Source: Nemopilema nomurai (lineage: Eukaryota; Cnidaria; Scyphozoa; Rhizostomeae; Rhizostomatidae). From it: 64,000 nucleotides of DNA. The position numbers were made by a program, and so were the translations under genes. The stretch lies in NCBI GenBank assembly GCA_003864495.1, contig ML133432.1, forward strand, positions 1,727,531 to 1,791,530, in the 5' to 3' direction. Positions within the stretch are counted from its first letter, which is position 1; every line of letters starts with the position of its first letter. The notes beneath the pieces were generated by a model. It made no database searches. It was not told the origin of the DNA and saw only the letters and a list, made by a program, of their open reading frames with translations. Positions 1-11,216 of the stretch are shown here, in pieces.

Positions 1-531
1 GTAGTCGTATGTAGTCCATAGCTACTTAATGCCATTTGTTCCTTCACTTGGGTGATAACATCAAAATGAATAATTTTGATTTTTAAAACTGCTACTTTTC
101 GTTTGCCCAACAGCTGGAAAAGACCAACCTACCGTTCGTAATCACCAAAAATGAAATATGTTTCCCTAAATTTACGCATCATCTCTTTCTAATGCAAAAC
201 TACTTGACAATGGGCCCTTAGATCAGGGTGGTGTCCTCTTTTTCCATGTTGTTGGAGTCCAGATAGCTGTTAATCTGGCATTCAGAGCCTTAAAATCTAA
301 CATGAATGATTAAAAAGAATTTTCCGAGATGATTTTCCTGAAATGTGACTTTCTGCATAAAAGGCTTTGGATTTGAAAAGCCAGCCCCTTTTCCTGCAGG
401 CAGTGGTAATAGAATACCCTCATGTGTTGGCTGATGCGTCCAACTTACCCTCGCCTGAAGGTGGGAAAACAAAAATAGTACATGTTATGATTATACTGTG
501 AAATGTAACGGAAGATGAAATGCAGTGATAC

Positions 532-3500
532 CTGCAAGATCTCCTGTCGCAGCAGAAAACCCAAGGTAGTAACTTGTTGGTAGCTCAACTCCCACAACAT
601 CAAAACATTCCCTCCACTTTCCTTCACCATCTACATCATGCTGAACCTATAAGGCAAAGCAGTGAAGAGTGCAGTTCAGCCTGATCGTCTTTGCAAAGGC
701 TGTTCCAGCCACCATTTTACCGGAATAAGATGAATTGCAAATGAATTTGTTCTGTATGCATTGGTTTGGCTCAGCTAAGGAAAGTAATGGCCTTCACTAG
801 AACCCACGACAGACGCTTTGTACTTTGCAATTAATGGTGGCAATTTAAGGATTTGACTCTCTACTTTCTTCAAACCTGGCCCACAAATCTTCTGCCAGGT
901 ACTGCCACCATCAGCAACAACGCTACCCTGAGTTTACCACTTGAGTTTTCATGAAGCAAGTCTTGTCACAACTTAGTAAATAAAACCAGAAAAATGGCAG
1001 CAGGATGCTTGTGTCTCAAAATGCTTCAGCAACATGACAAACAGACAAACAAAAAGCAAACAACTTACTGTCAGCCTTTTCTCTGTTCCAAGATACCGTA
1101 TGGCAACATAAGTATCACTGTCACTGGCACGAAAATATGACTAAAATGAAACAAATGGAGACCTTAAATTGCAGACTCTTAATATTCAGTAAAAAGGACT
1201 TTCCCAGCTCCTTTTTAAAAAAAATTGAAATTCCTATTCCTTGTGATTTTGCAATTAATTTCCGTCAAATTGGGATCCCTCGAAAATAGAATCTGATTGT
1301 TTGGGATACATAATTGCAATGTTTTCTTAGAAGAAGGGTGTAAAACTAAGCTGTATCTGAAGGTGAATTGGAAAACACTAGTAATTTAATTAACCTGCAA
1401 GATGCTGAAAATACTTTTGATAGGCATAGAATTGTTGTAAAATCAAATTATTCATTCATATTTTCACTTTGCTCGCAATTAAGAATCAAAGCTTTATAGC
1501 TTATCGAAGCCATCATATATGTTTAACCACCACAGCTTATCAAAATTATAAAAAACATAACTGTGCAACAGGTCCTTCATTTTACTCTTGTTCCTAAATT
1601 CAAAAAAGGACCAAAACTTCTTGGAAAATGGGAATGCTCAATTTTCAGTAAAATCTTTGTAAATGGAACTCCTTCACCTTTTCTGGCCTAAAAACACCAG
1701 AGAAACTCTCAATAATTTCTTTCAACTTTGTTGCTTTTTATGGATAAAAATGAAAGAATCTGTATTTTGATAGATTGGATAAGTTTTCTGATATGTGTTT
1801 TAGACACCAACTCTGAAAGACCATGCCTGTGTAGGAGGCCTTTGACTACATATTAAAAGAAAGAACTTTTCCTTACTGTGCATCCAGCTACTTCACTATG
1901 AGTACCATCGCTATCGTGGTCATAGCTTATAGTTCCATTATTCACTTGTGCAGATATGTACGGGTGATCATGCTGAAAATAAACACTAGCTTGTGAAAGT
2001 GTCACAAAGTTTCACAATCCTACACACAAGAAACTGTAGAGATCACTGCTACATTACTTCAAATGAAGGGAAGATAAAATCAGCAAACAGACTTTTTCAC
2101 TGCAAAAATTCACTACAACAAAGCGACAAAAAAACTTTACTAGCCAATATTGTGCTATGTACTAAGATGATTAATACGTATTACTATATGCAACAGTATG
2201 CCAATCAAATTCAAGCAAATAGGAGTCTAATGCTTCTGTTAGAAAGGATAACTCAAAATTTGCAATGTAAATATCAGAGTTATCATCATCACCATAATCA
2301 TCATCATTATCATCATCATCATAATAATTATCATTATCATTATAATAATTGTCATAATCATCATCATCATCATAATTGTCATCATCACAATTCCAACAAT
2401 CAAGAAAGTCTTACTGTGTGAGCATCATTGTGATTGCTATATGTATCAAAAAAGATACCCAGTCCTGAAAATTTATCCTTGCCACCAAAAACATCTCCTA
2501 GAAACAATGTAGATGCATAGACAATGTAGAAGACTGACATTAAATGTTTAAAGTACTTTCAAAATGCATGTTATTTTAAGCTAGAAACAAGAAGATCTTG
2601 AATACTAGAGGACAAACAATTCTCATCATCCAAGAGCTTTATGCAGGTCACAAAAGATTCCATAAAATAAATATCATACCTAGAATTCCTTTATCTCTGG
2701 CATACCAAAAAGCAAAGCCATCACCAAATAATCTTGTTCCTTGTCCATGAACTTTAAACTTGATATGGACTTCCCAGTTTCTCATAAACAATGGCTAAAA
2801 TAATAAATAGTAAAATAAATGGCCAGCAATTTGAGATAGGCAAAATTAAGATGAGCATCATCAGATAGATCAAATTACCAAACTGGCCACCAATAATTAT
2901 GCACATTTGCTGTTATTATCATTTGCTATCATTAGAACAAGCTTATGTCATGTACAGTCCCTTAATAAAGTTTCTTGAGTTATAATGACAGGCTTTGGCC
3001 TCATGATTGAGGCATTATGGTACCCAATTCTAGTCAAGGGATTTTCAAAATAATGGTAATGGATTGTTCTTTATTGAACTGAGCCCTTAATTAAACTGAG
3101 CCTGGAGGAAAGCATATTCCTCATAAACAGGGAGACTTAAACACCAACAAAAAGACTATGATTAGAATAGTGATTAGAAAGACCAAAGGAAAACATATTT
3201 TTACTTAAGAAGAAATCTGAAATTCATATGAGTAAAACATTAAAGGAGTTTGAGATTGGGTTGAAAAATATTATTGCCCACTTTGCATTAATGCATAAAT
3301 TGATAAATTTCTAAATATCAAGTCTCTGAATATTCATTTGTCGTTTAATCCAAAAAGGGAAATTAGATAATTTTGTTAGAAGAAAGGTAAGGCTGGTTTG
3401 GGTTAGGAACTTACCATCATATTCCAGACTGCACCTTGCTTACTCTGGTGATCTGGAGTTAGCCGTACATAGTCATTTGTGGCTAATGCACTACCAAGGA

Positions 3501-3960
3501 TTTCCCAATGTTGCAAAGAGCCTGCACACAAGACACCGATATCAAAAGTTACTTTGGAAGGAATTGAAGAAGGTTACCGTAACTGAATTAAGTTAGCCGT
3601 TAAACTGAATTAATTTTCGGCCATTTGTTACCTCTAAAGTAGAAGAGTTGATAGAAAACGTTGACATGTCTGTTACAGCAATATTCCATAAAACACCTTT
3701 TAAAGCTTTTCAAAGTTTAACTACATTTATCATATATATTAAGATATAAATATCATGTACGTAGAATAAATATCAAAAACGGGCCTAAAGAGACTTGAAG
3801 ATTAGCATCGCCTCATTATACATTCTGTGAAAGCCTTACCGTCAAATGGCTTTAGTAACGAGTATTCTCGTCTCATGTATCCAGCTGGTTCTTCGCCTTG
3901 TTGGCCATTAACAGTTAACAGAAAAAAACTAATAAACAATGGAGTGACTAGGGCAGCCAT
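532..3960 (-). CDS. LMAN2: LMAN2/VIP36-like L-type lectin, 3' end unresolved
   Basis: Predicted type I membrane lectin that binds high-mannose glycoproteins in the ER, ERGIC and Golgi. Seven exons join in frame: 3840-3960, 3415-3521, 2680-2794, 2415-2497, 1877-1972, 1069-1140 and 532-646, giving 236 residues. Residues 1-20 are a hydrophobic signal peptide (MAALVTPLFISFF). The L-type lectin domain follows, with YSLLKPFDG, YVRLTPDHQSKQGAVWN, WEVHIKFKVHG, GDGFAFWYA, IFFDTY, PYISAQVNNGTISYDHDSDG and YLGFSAATGDLA. These carry the Asp and Asn residues expected for calcium and mannose binding. The start is the ATG at 3958-3960; an upstream in-frame TTG is not needed. After GDLA the usual DNHD-II-MK strand, stalk, transmembrane segment and cytosolic tail were not found, so the gene probably continues left of position 1. 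LMAN2 and LMAN2L cannot be separated without the tail. Confidence 0.9.
2281..2395. repeat. (TCA/CAT)n microsatellite
   Basis: Imperfect trinucleotide repeat of TCA/CAT units with TAA interruptions, inside the lectin gene intron between exons 4 and 5. It ends about 20 bases from exon 4 on the donor side. On the plus strand it produces a spurious His-rich reading frame. Confidence 0.9.
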
Positions 3961-4017
3961 TTTTCGACTCTTGGACCTCCCAGCCAAATGAAAGCGAGGC
4001 AGCCTTGCGCAAGCAAC

Positions 4018-4624
4018 TAAAGCCCAATCTCCACTAGGCGGAAAATGTCGAGGCGGTTCGCGTTTGCGCTGACGAAAAGCGAAAGGTCAATCTCCATTAG
4101 GCGAAAATTTTGCGATGACGAAAAGCGGATACAGTGGCTTGGCGTGTCAAATAGAAAGCAGAATTTCAAGATGGCAGACATAAGCGCTTGCTTTTGTGTT
4201 CCAAATACAGGGGTTAGCTTCACTTCCTCCACTAGGAATTATTTTATGTCAACATATAGTTGCTGGGTAGAAGGTAGAAGCCGTTTCTAAGTTTTGAAAT
4301 TGATCTTCACTTCGTGAGGGGACGTCAGCACGGGGTTGAATTGATGTCGATCTCGAATCATTGTTCATGTGAGTTTTACCGCTTGTAACCAGAAATTTTA
4401 TTATTTCTTCATCCAAGACGAAGCTACTTTGAGACTCGGCCATTTTGTAAATTGTTCATAGAACGACAAATTCGCCGGCGACAAAGAAAAAAGTTCAAAT
4501 GGTTTGAACTTTCAAGGCGAACGACGCGCACAGCACAGGTAGCGAAAAGGTTCAAGTGCGCATGCTCATAACCTTTCGCCGGCGAAAAAACGAAAGATTT
4601 TCGCTCAATGGAGATTGGCCTTTA
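4018..4624. mobile_element. MITE-like DNA transposon with terminal inverted repeats and TA duplication
   Basis: The two ends are imperfect inverted repeats. The left end after TA reads AAGCCCAATCTCCACTAGGC, and the right end read on the minus strand starts AAGGCCAATCTCCATTGAGC. Both ends are flanked by TA, as expected for Tc1/mariner-type target sites. Two tandem copies of the terminal motif lie near the left end (about 4020-4050 and 4085-4115). No transposase frame is visible inside, so this is a non-autonomous element of about 600 bp. Its left end is only about 58 bases upstream of the lectin start codon. Confidence 0.8.
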
Positions 4625-5528
4625 GACTTCTGCCAGAGCCTTGGTTCAAAGTCAACAAATTATCAGTTACATAATGACACTGTATCTCAGGATACGCGTG
4701 AAATCCTCTCTGTTTTGTGACTAAACGTCATTCAAATTTAATACATTCACAAAACAAAGAAGGTTGAGTTAAGACGCTGTAATGATTAATAGCTAAATGT
4801 TTTACAGATGCGATCCGATGATGAAACTCGAAACATTATTCTTAACAATAACATTGGTGATTAGCAATCCATTTTCTAAAAGCATTTAGCTTGGACCTAA
4901 TGCTATCAATTGTTTAGAACGAAGATTATTCCCCGTTATAAATAGGTTATGGAATCGAAATGTTCTTTTCCTCCTACATTAATTTTGAGCTTTTTGCCTA
5001 AAACCTCTACAATCGCAAAAGTCGAGATTATCTTGGTCTTTCAACGCAGTACTGTGTTGTTTTGCACGGGGTAATTGTATACAACTGGACTTCAAGCGTG
5101 TTTCTTCCAACGACCTTCTGTTGCGTTGCTGTGCTATGCAAATCACTGTAGGCAATAATTTGCTCAATTAGTAAAGCAGAAGGATAGAAGCTGTCAGTGA
5201 CCTGCTAAAATATCATCTACGCGTGAAGAACATGTGGAGCTCCAATTCTATCATTATCACTTGATTTCTTCATTAAATTTAGACTACATTATCCACAGTA
5301 TGTTGTATTGCTTGATCAGTTCTTGAATTTCTTCAGCCTTAAATCTAAACAGGCATTTTAAAATAATTATGTTTTGGTTTGCTCGATCATCAAAAAGTGA
5401 CTAGATCTTACATCTAGGTGCTTCATTCATTTTTCTGTAAAATCGATGCTTCTGCTAATTAAATCATTGCTGTCTCATATTTTTATAGTTTCTGGAGCCT
5501 GGTGGGAGGGTGTTTCTCTGAATCTTAT
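4625..5528. other. intergenic, nothing recognised
   Basis: No reading frame, repeat or motif in this stretch could be tied to a known family. The open frames are short and have no coding or splice context. Confidence 0.5.
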
Positions 5529-5529
5529 T

Positions 5530-5608
5530 CGATTGTAATGCATCCCGATTGTAATGCATCCGATTGTAATGCATCCCGATTGTAATGCATCCCGATTGTA
5601 ATGCATCC
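5530..5608. repeat. 16-bp tandem repeat, five copies
   Basis: Five head-to-tail copies of CGATTGTAATGCATCC, one of them a base shorter. Each contains the palindrome ATGCAT. The copies are otherwise identical, which points to recent expansion. Confidence 0.95.
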
Positions 5609-5701
5609 CGCTCTAGTTTGATAAGCAGCCTGCAATCTGTCTTCACCCATTTGCAATAATTCATGTGCTTCTGATCTTTGTTCGTACCTACAGCGTATAT
5701 G

Positions 5702-5810
5702 AGTGAATTGATGATTGAATAAATGAATTAATGAATGAATGAATTAATGAATGAATTAATGAATAAATTAATGAATTAATTAATTAATTAATGAACGAAT
5801 GAATTAATTG
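5702..5810. repeat. AATG/AATTA-rich simple repeat
   Basis: Low-complexity run of interleaved ATGA, ATTA and AATTA units over about 110 bases, about 90 bases after the 16-bp tandem repeat. Confidence 0.9.
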
Positions 5811-7275
5811 TAACAGGTAACTGTAATGTCTACAAAAAATTGTCCAAGCTTGATAATCAATAAAACGCTATTTATTTACTAGATGAGATAAGCTAAAATC
5901 GTTGATAAACAAGCAATGCAGGGTTGGAAACGGCTCCGAACCTTTGGACATTCGACACACATCATTGTCTAGACCACATGTCATATCTTCTTCACGTTCT
6001 CAGAAATTTCTGGAAAAGGTTCAGAAGAACACGTGACTGCCTTTTGGGTTAAGGACAACTATAATTTTGTGACACGAACAAGGTTGAGAAAGTTGACTAA
6101 AAAAACGGCAACGCAGCGTATTTTTTGTTAATTGAATTTATCACGGTATGTTCTCTGTCATTTCTCGTGTCATGACACACTTTTAGGCAATTTTGTTCCA
6201 GCGAAAACGACAGTCAGACGACGGAAATTTGTTTAAAAAGATTAGCCCACGGAATATACTCAAAGTCTAATTAAAAAGCCAAAGTTCGCCTTCGTCATAT
6301 CATACAAAGTTAATTATCAACTACTTTTGTCCATTGTTTATGCACAAGGACTATTGCACAGGTTCAGGGCAGGGGGACACATTAAGAAAACGGACATTGT
6401 TCGTTTGAAACTTTAGTAGATGTACAAGATATAGCTGAAGTTATAAGTACAACTCTCCAAAGTAAAATAGCATAGACTGTAGAGTGTTACCAGTACTTAC
6501 AGTTCTTAATTTTAAGAAGGGGTGACCTCATTCCAGTCTCAAAAAGAACAGAAATTGAAGGGATTCACTCAATTCATCGAGTCAACAAAAGTCATGTCTC
6601 AGAGCAAGCCATATGTAACTGAATTAGGCACAATCCAAAGAGTGTAAACATTTGGAAGTTACACTGTCTGATTAAGGGCCCTGCCAAAGGAGCGTATGGG
6701 AACAAGGAAGCTTATCGCTTTACTAGGGGAAGCGTGTTTATGCATATATTTGTAGGGAAATGGGGAGTGGCATTTTAGGCACAGGAGAACCTTTCGACAT
6801 TTCCATCAAAGAAAGCAATAAAAAGTAGCATTACTGGGATCAAGGATGACTAAAAGTTTTTCTAGGGGACATCGAAGTACCGACTCTCCCTAGGAGCCTT
6901 TCTCATTCTAAAGCAATTTTCGAGAGACAACATTATCAATTATCAAGCAACATAAGAAGGGGACAACAGTTTCCAAACAACTTTAAATTCTATACACATT
7001 ATTCGTACTTACCTCGCAAAAGGTATTTTTGTGTCTGTGCTTGACAAGGAATTCTGACAACAAATAATAAGAAATAGCAATGTAAAATTTGTCCCCGGGC
7101 TAGAAAATCATTGAAATAATTGATACGAAAGGTACGTTTGCATTTAACTCTGGAGTAGCATATTGAATTCGTGTTATCTTTGATACATCTCAAAAGATTT
7201 CTAATAATCAGAATGAGTCAAAATACATCTAGTTCATATATGAAATGGGTTAATGTATGATTTGTTTTACTATAA

Positions 7276-7320
7276 TGACGTACTTTTTTAGAATATGTTT
7301 AGTTATAACAAAGTACGTCA
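7276..7320. repeat. short inverted repeat
   Basis: TGACGTACTTT at 7276-7286 is matched by its exact reverse complement at 7310-7320, with a 23-base AT-rich loop. The arms contain TGACGT, the half-palindrome of CRE-type sites. It could be a MITE remnant or a protein-binding palindrome. Confidence 0.5.
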
Positions 7321-7711
7321 CTAAAAAAACAAATATCTACTTGTTCGCTAGATTTACGTTTTTGAAAATATTGTAAAATGGTTCAATATATAGTATTTAT
7401 AACGTGCTATTTATACTAGTCAAATACCTTATCTCCATTTTTGCTAGAAAATTCTAGTTCCATGCAAGATACTTCTTTATCTAGGTCCAAATTCCTCCCA
7501 TCCTTCGTCACTCTTGACTAACATTTCCTATCAATTCAGTTTCTTTAATAGAGGTATCACTGATCGTTCGACATATTTGAAAATATAATCAGAAGCGTAA
7601 AAGGTCACATGTGAAAGCGATGCAATTATGGTATGCGGATTGCGCAACACAAAGTTACTGACACTTCGAATGATGAATGCTGACGTCAGACAGGTCAAAT
7701 GGGTGCACTCG

Positions 7712-8218
7712 TCAGCTACTTAGACTACCATTATACCAGTCGCCTTTAAAGAGCTGAAAAGTGATGGGGTAGATGACACCTACAGCATTCCTAACCCTAA
7801 TCTGTACCGTAGATATAAACTTCAGCTCCCTTTTTAGGTATAGGAATACACGAAATCGAACGTAAGCGAAGGAACAACTCACACCTATCATGAACTTATA
7901 ATATGATGGTTTTATGACAGTTTGGAGTCCAGAGAAATTGACGGCTCCACGGCTGGGAGCTGGAGGAAGGTTCTGTCTGTTAATGTCAAATTTGAGAATG
8001 ATTTTAATTAAGGAAGAATGATTTTTTGAGTTGCTATTAAGGAAGATTTGGATTAAATAATTGCAGCCGAAGGATGGTTGTAACCTTTTCTGGACTCTGT
8101 AACAGCAATTGTTGATCTTGCAAGGAGCAGAAGTCCCATTTACGTTGAAGTAGCAAAATTGTACTTTTAAAACGGACGTATAAACCTTGATAATATTGAG
8201 CTTGACCTTCAGGCTCAT
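7712..8218 (-). CDS. uncertain 168-residue open frame
   Basis: An ATG-started frame of 168 codons in AT-rich DNA where chance frames are usually under 90 codons. The product is not recognised. It has no signal peptide, repeats or clear domain. It contains several cysteines (around CKINNCCYRV) and scattered hydrophobic stretches. No flanking exons were identified. It may be a lineage-specific gene, a decayed element or chance. Confidence 0.2.
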   Translation of the reverse strand: MSLKVKLNIIKVYTSVLKVQFCYFNVNGTSAPCKINNCCYRVQKRLQPSFGCNYLIQIFLNSNSKNHSSLIKIILKFDINRQNLPPAPSRGAVNFSGLQTVIKPSYYKFMIGVSCSFAYVRFRVFLYLKRELKFISTVQIRVRNAVGVIYPITFQLFKGDWYNGSLSS

Positions 8219-10460
8219 TTTCCTACTTTTGAGGTGGACTACCTCACACTACTACCACGTAGGGGCACGAAACGTATAGATGATTGCAACATAACCTCGT
8301 AAAACCCGTTTCTATGATGGAATTACACAGACACGATGAATATGCGTAGTTTATGAAGTTCGTTGCGCAATAAGCTTTAAATATTTCCAACTCTTCTGAT
8401 CTGGGAGTCGTAAACCGAGCCTATATAAATTGCAATGCAATCACCTACGTTCTTCCATTCTTTGCAGGGATCAAGTTTCGCAAGGTGTTATTGTGAGCGC
8501 AAAAGCCCAGTTGAATGTAACATGATGATGGCTTTTGATTGGACGAAGCGAAAAGCATGTGTAGCAGAATCAGTTTAAAATGATTCAGCTGCCGGTTTTT
8601 CTTTGATTGGCGCTAGACAGAAGCCAGCAGATGATGATATTGAGCGCTCCTGCATTAGACCTTGAGCACAAAATTTGATCTGAAACCAGAAATTGGTCTA
8701 GCAGAAGAAAGATTGATCGTTTTACACAGCCACGAGGTAAGGAAAGATAATAATAAACTGTCGACAATGAAAAGTAAATACCTGGTTTTGTTATTAACAT
8801 TCTATATTGATCGTATCTTATAAATCTAGAATTTACGATTATTCAATTCGATGAAAATGTTCACAGATCTCAACACTTAAAGGTGATCAATTTAGAAACT
8901 TGGCGGAAAGAATTTTAACTTTTTAGTAAAGATTCAATTGTCACGTTTCTTATATTAAAAGGCGAAGAGAGAAAATAATATACTTTTGCTTTAATTTGAC
9001 TGCATTTAATAAAAAGTTAGATGAACGAAATCCCAAAAGTGAAAATGAAGCAGAGGTTGCCACCAAAGTCTTCTATCATGACCATCAAACTTTCATGTTA
9101 TTTTATACACATATGAAATCTGGTGGTTACCCTACTATTCTAGCCGCATATTGTAACCTGTGGTTTTAGCTTATGCAGTATCGTAATAAAAAAGTGTGAC
9201 CTTTAAGGAATTTGATCATATGCCCAACTAGCGAGTTATTAAGAAAAAGTGTAGATAAGCTTTGTGCTTTGTTGCTGTTAATGCAAGAATACAACAAGGC
9301 TACTTTCTTGAGCCATTCGTTGGCTTCTCTAGGAGCGGAGAAATTTTGCTAAAGAAGGTGTGAATTGTTTCTCATACTCAATAGTCCCTTCACACAGAAA
9401 CGTTAAGTACGACGAAGCTAGTTTGAAATTCCATGTAGATTGGCGTATCTTGATCCACGTTGAGATCACGTGAATTAGCAAAGGGTTTTCTATGGGAGCT
9501 TGGATGTTGCATAAGACCTTCTTTCTTTATAGTGAAAGATGGATTCATTTCTTGACTACCACAATGTTTCGAATGTATCTATAGGTGAGCGGGTTATTAA
9601 GAAAATTACCTAAGACCAATAGCCAAATTATAGAACACCTCTAGTAGGTTTCCACAGTGCGCTATTTCTACATTGATGCTCCTTTGCCCAGCGTTTGCTA
9701 GCTATACAATGAAAGCCGGGGAGGGTATAGAATGGTTTTGGCAAACCGATCAAAAATCATTCCGTTCTACAATTCTTCTTGTTAAGATGTTTTGACTTTT
9801 TCCCTAGTCTATAAGGTCATTGCGCTATTAGCTCTCTGAAAGACATCTGCTTCTTAGGAAGAAAACAGCTGTCGCGATCAGTTTGGCTGCAATTGGTTGG
9901 CGTAGGTTGCAACGTGAATCATTTTCGTTGATATTCTTTTGTGCTTGGCTTTGTAATACGTCAAACTTGCCAAATGTCAACTTAAATCAGACGTGGTTGT
10001 CCAGATGTATTTCAAATCAATCGTCCATAAGTTAGAACTTGAACATTTCCTGCAACGAACGTGTTTGTGCATCGACTAAATCTTGGCTGGTACCATATAT
10101 CTAAATAAATCTCTAATTTGACTTCAAGACCAAAACCTACTTTCCTTCTCGATGTCCAGTTAAAGAAAAGGGAAGGTCTTTACGTTTGCACTAGTTGCCG
10201 AGTGAAGGAAATAACTTTGTGCAGAGAAGACATCTTTTAGTGTAAATTATTAAGAGATTCAGAGTCCAAAGCAGAAGCAGAAGACCATTTCCAAGTTCTG
10301 ATGCTATAATCGCATTACGCACAGCCACAACTTCTGTTTTACCTCGATCATCGACAATTACTAAAATCAATATAATTATTCTTATCAGCATCTTAAATCG
10401 CTATCATCAAGTTTTCAGAATTCGAATCGTTATGATAACAGCTGTACCGTCGATAAACAC

Positions 10461-10700
10461 CGATCACTACCGATCACCATCGAACAACAGCGATCACTAC
10501 CAATCACCATCCAACAACAGCGATCACTACCGATCACCATCCAATAACAGCGATCACTACCGATCGCCATCGAACAACAGTGATCACTACCAATAACCAT
10601 CGAACAACAGTGATCACTACCAATAACCATCGAACAACAGCGTTCACTACCGATCACCATCGAACAACAGCGATCACTACCGATCACCATCGAACAACAG
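10461..10700. repeat. 30-bp minisatellite, eight full units
   Basis: Eight consecutive units of exactly 30 bases, each ending in AACAACAG or a close variant and built from CGATCACTAC and CGATCACCAT submotifs. Partial units extend on both sides to about 10443 and 10725. Variation is by substitution only, with no indels. The array lies about 500 bases upstream of the GPCR start. The minus strand is open across it because the period is a multiple of three; I do not regard that as coding. Confidence 0.95.
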
Positions 10701-11216
10701 CGATCACCATCGATCATCATCGCTACGAATCATTTCAATCTTAAACCAATGAATGAAGCAACCTCTGCAATGTAGTATAAGGTCGTATAAAACAATAATG
10801 AAAACATATTCTTGACTCTGTCCAACGATTTCCAGGTAAAGATTTGGCATGATTTTGAAGTTGTACCGTCAAACATCATCGGTACGAAATTGGCATCTCC
10901 TTCTAATGACGAATTCGAATTAGGCTAAAGAGATTTAAAAGCAGCTGTTGCTGAACACGATTATAGGAAAAACATATTGAGTGGAAAACGTGACTTGGGT
11001 CACTGCTGAAACGGAAAAGGATTCCCCCCAACTGCAAGAGATTGGAAGGCCAACTACTCCAAATTGATGGGTTCGGGTTTTCTGCCAGGAGTTCGATGCG
11101 CCAACATCCTGAAAAAGATGCCACGTAAGCAAAGTCATTAATCATTCGCTGCTCACTTTCTTTGCAGATCGGTATCGCAGAAGAGAGCCTTTGAATAGGC
11201 TCCAAGCCGGGCGAAT

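Larger units (their letters stand above)
5811..10460. other. gene-poor intergenic stretch
   Basis: No protein family, RNA gene or transposon core was recognised. It contains a short inverted repeat at 7276-7320 and one unusually long minus-strand frame at 7712-8218, both listed separately. A sequence resembling a TATA box followed by an acceptor-like CTTTGCAG lies around 8420-8470, but no coding exon follows. Confidence 0.45.

Noticed and set aside
1993..2421. 142-codon plus-strand His/Tyr/Asn-rich frame
   Set aside because: It is created by a CAT microsatellite within a lectin intron and overlaps a minus-strand exon.
3961..3987. Upstream start for the lectin giving an MAGRSKSRK extension
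   Set aside because: The codon is TTG, and the ATG at 3958-3960 gives a proper signal peptide.
5530..5608. Possible CRISPR-like or iteron array
   Set aside because: Units are adjacent with no spacers, and nothing suggests a plasmid or prokaryote.
10461..10700. Possible CRISPR array
   Set aside because: The units are contiguous with no unique spacers, and the genome is animal.
10430..10720. 96-codon minus-strand frame of repeating MVIGSDRCCS units
   Set aside because: The 30-bp minisatellite has a period divisible by three, so one frame stays open by construction. There is no homology or splice context.
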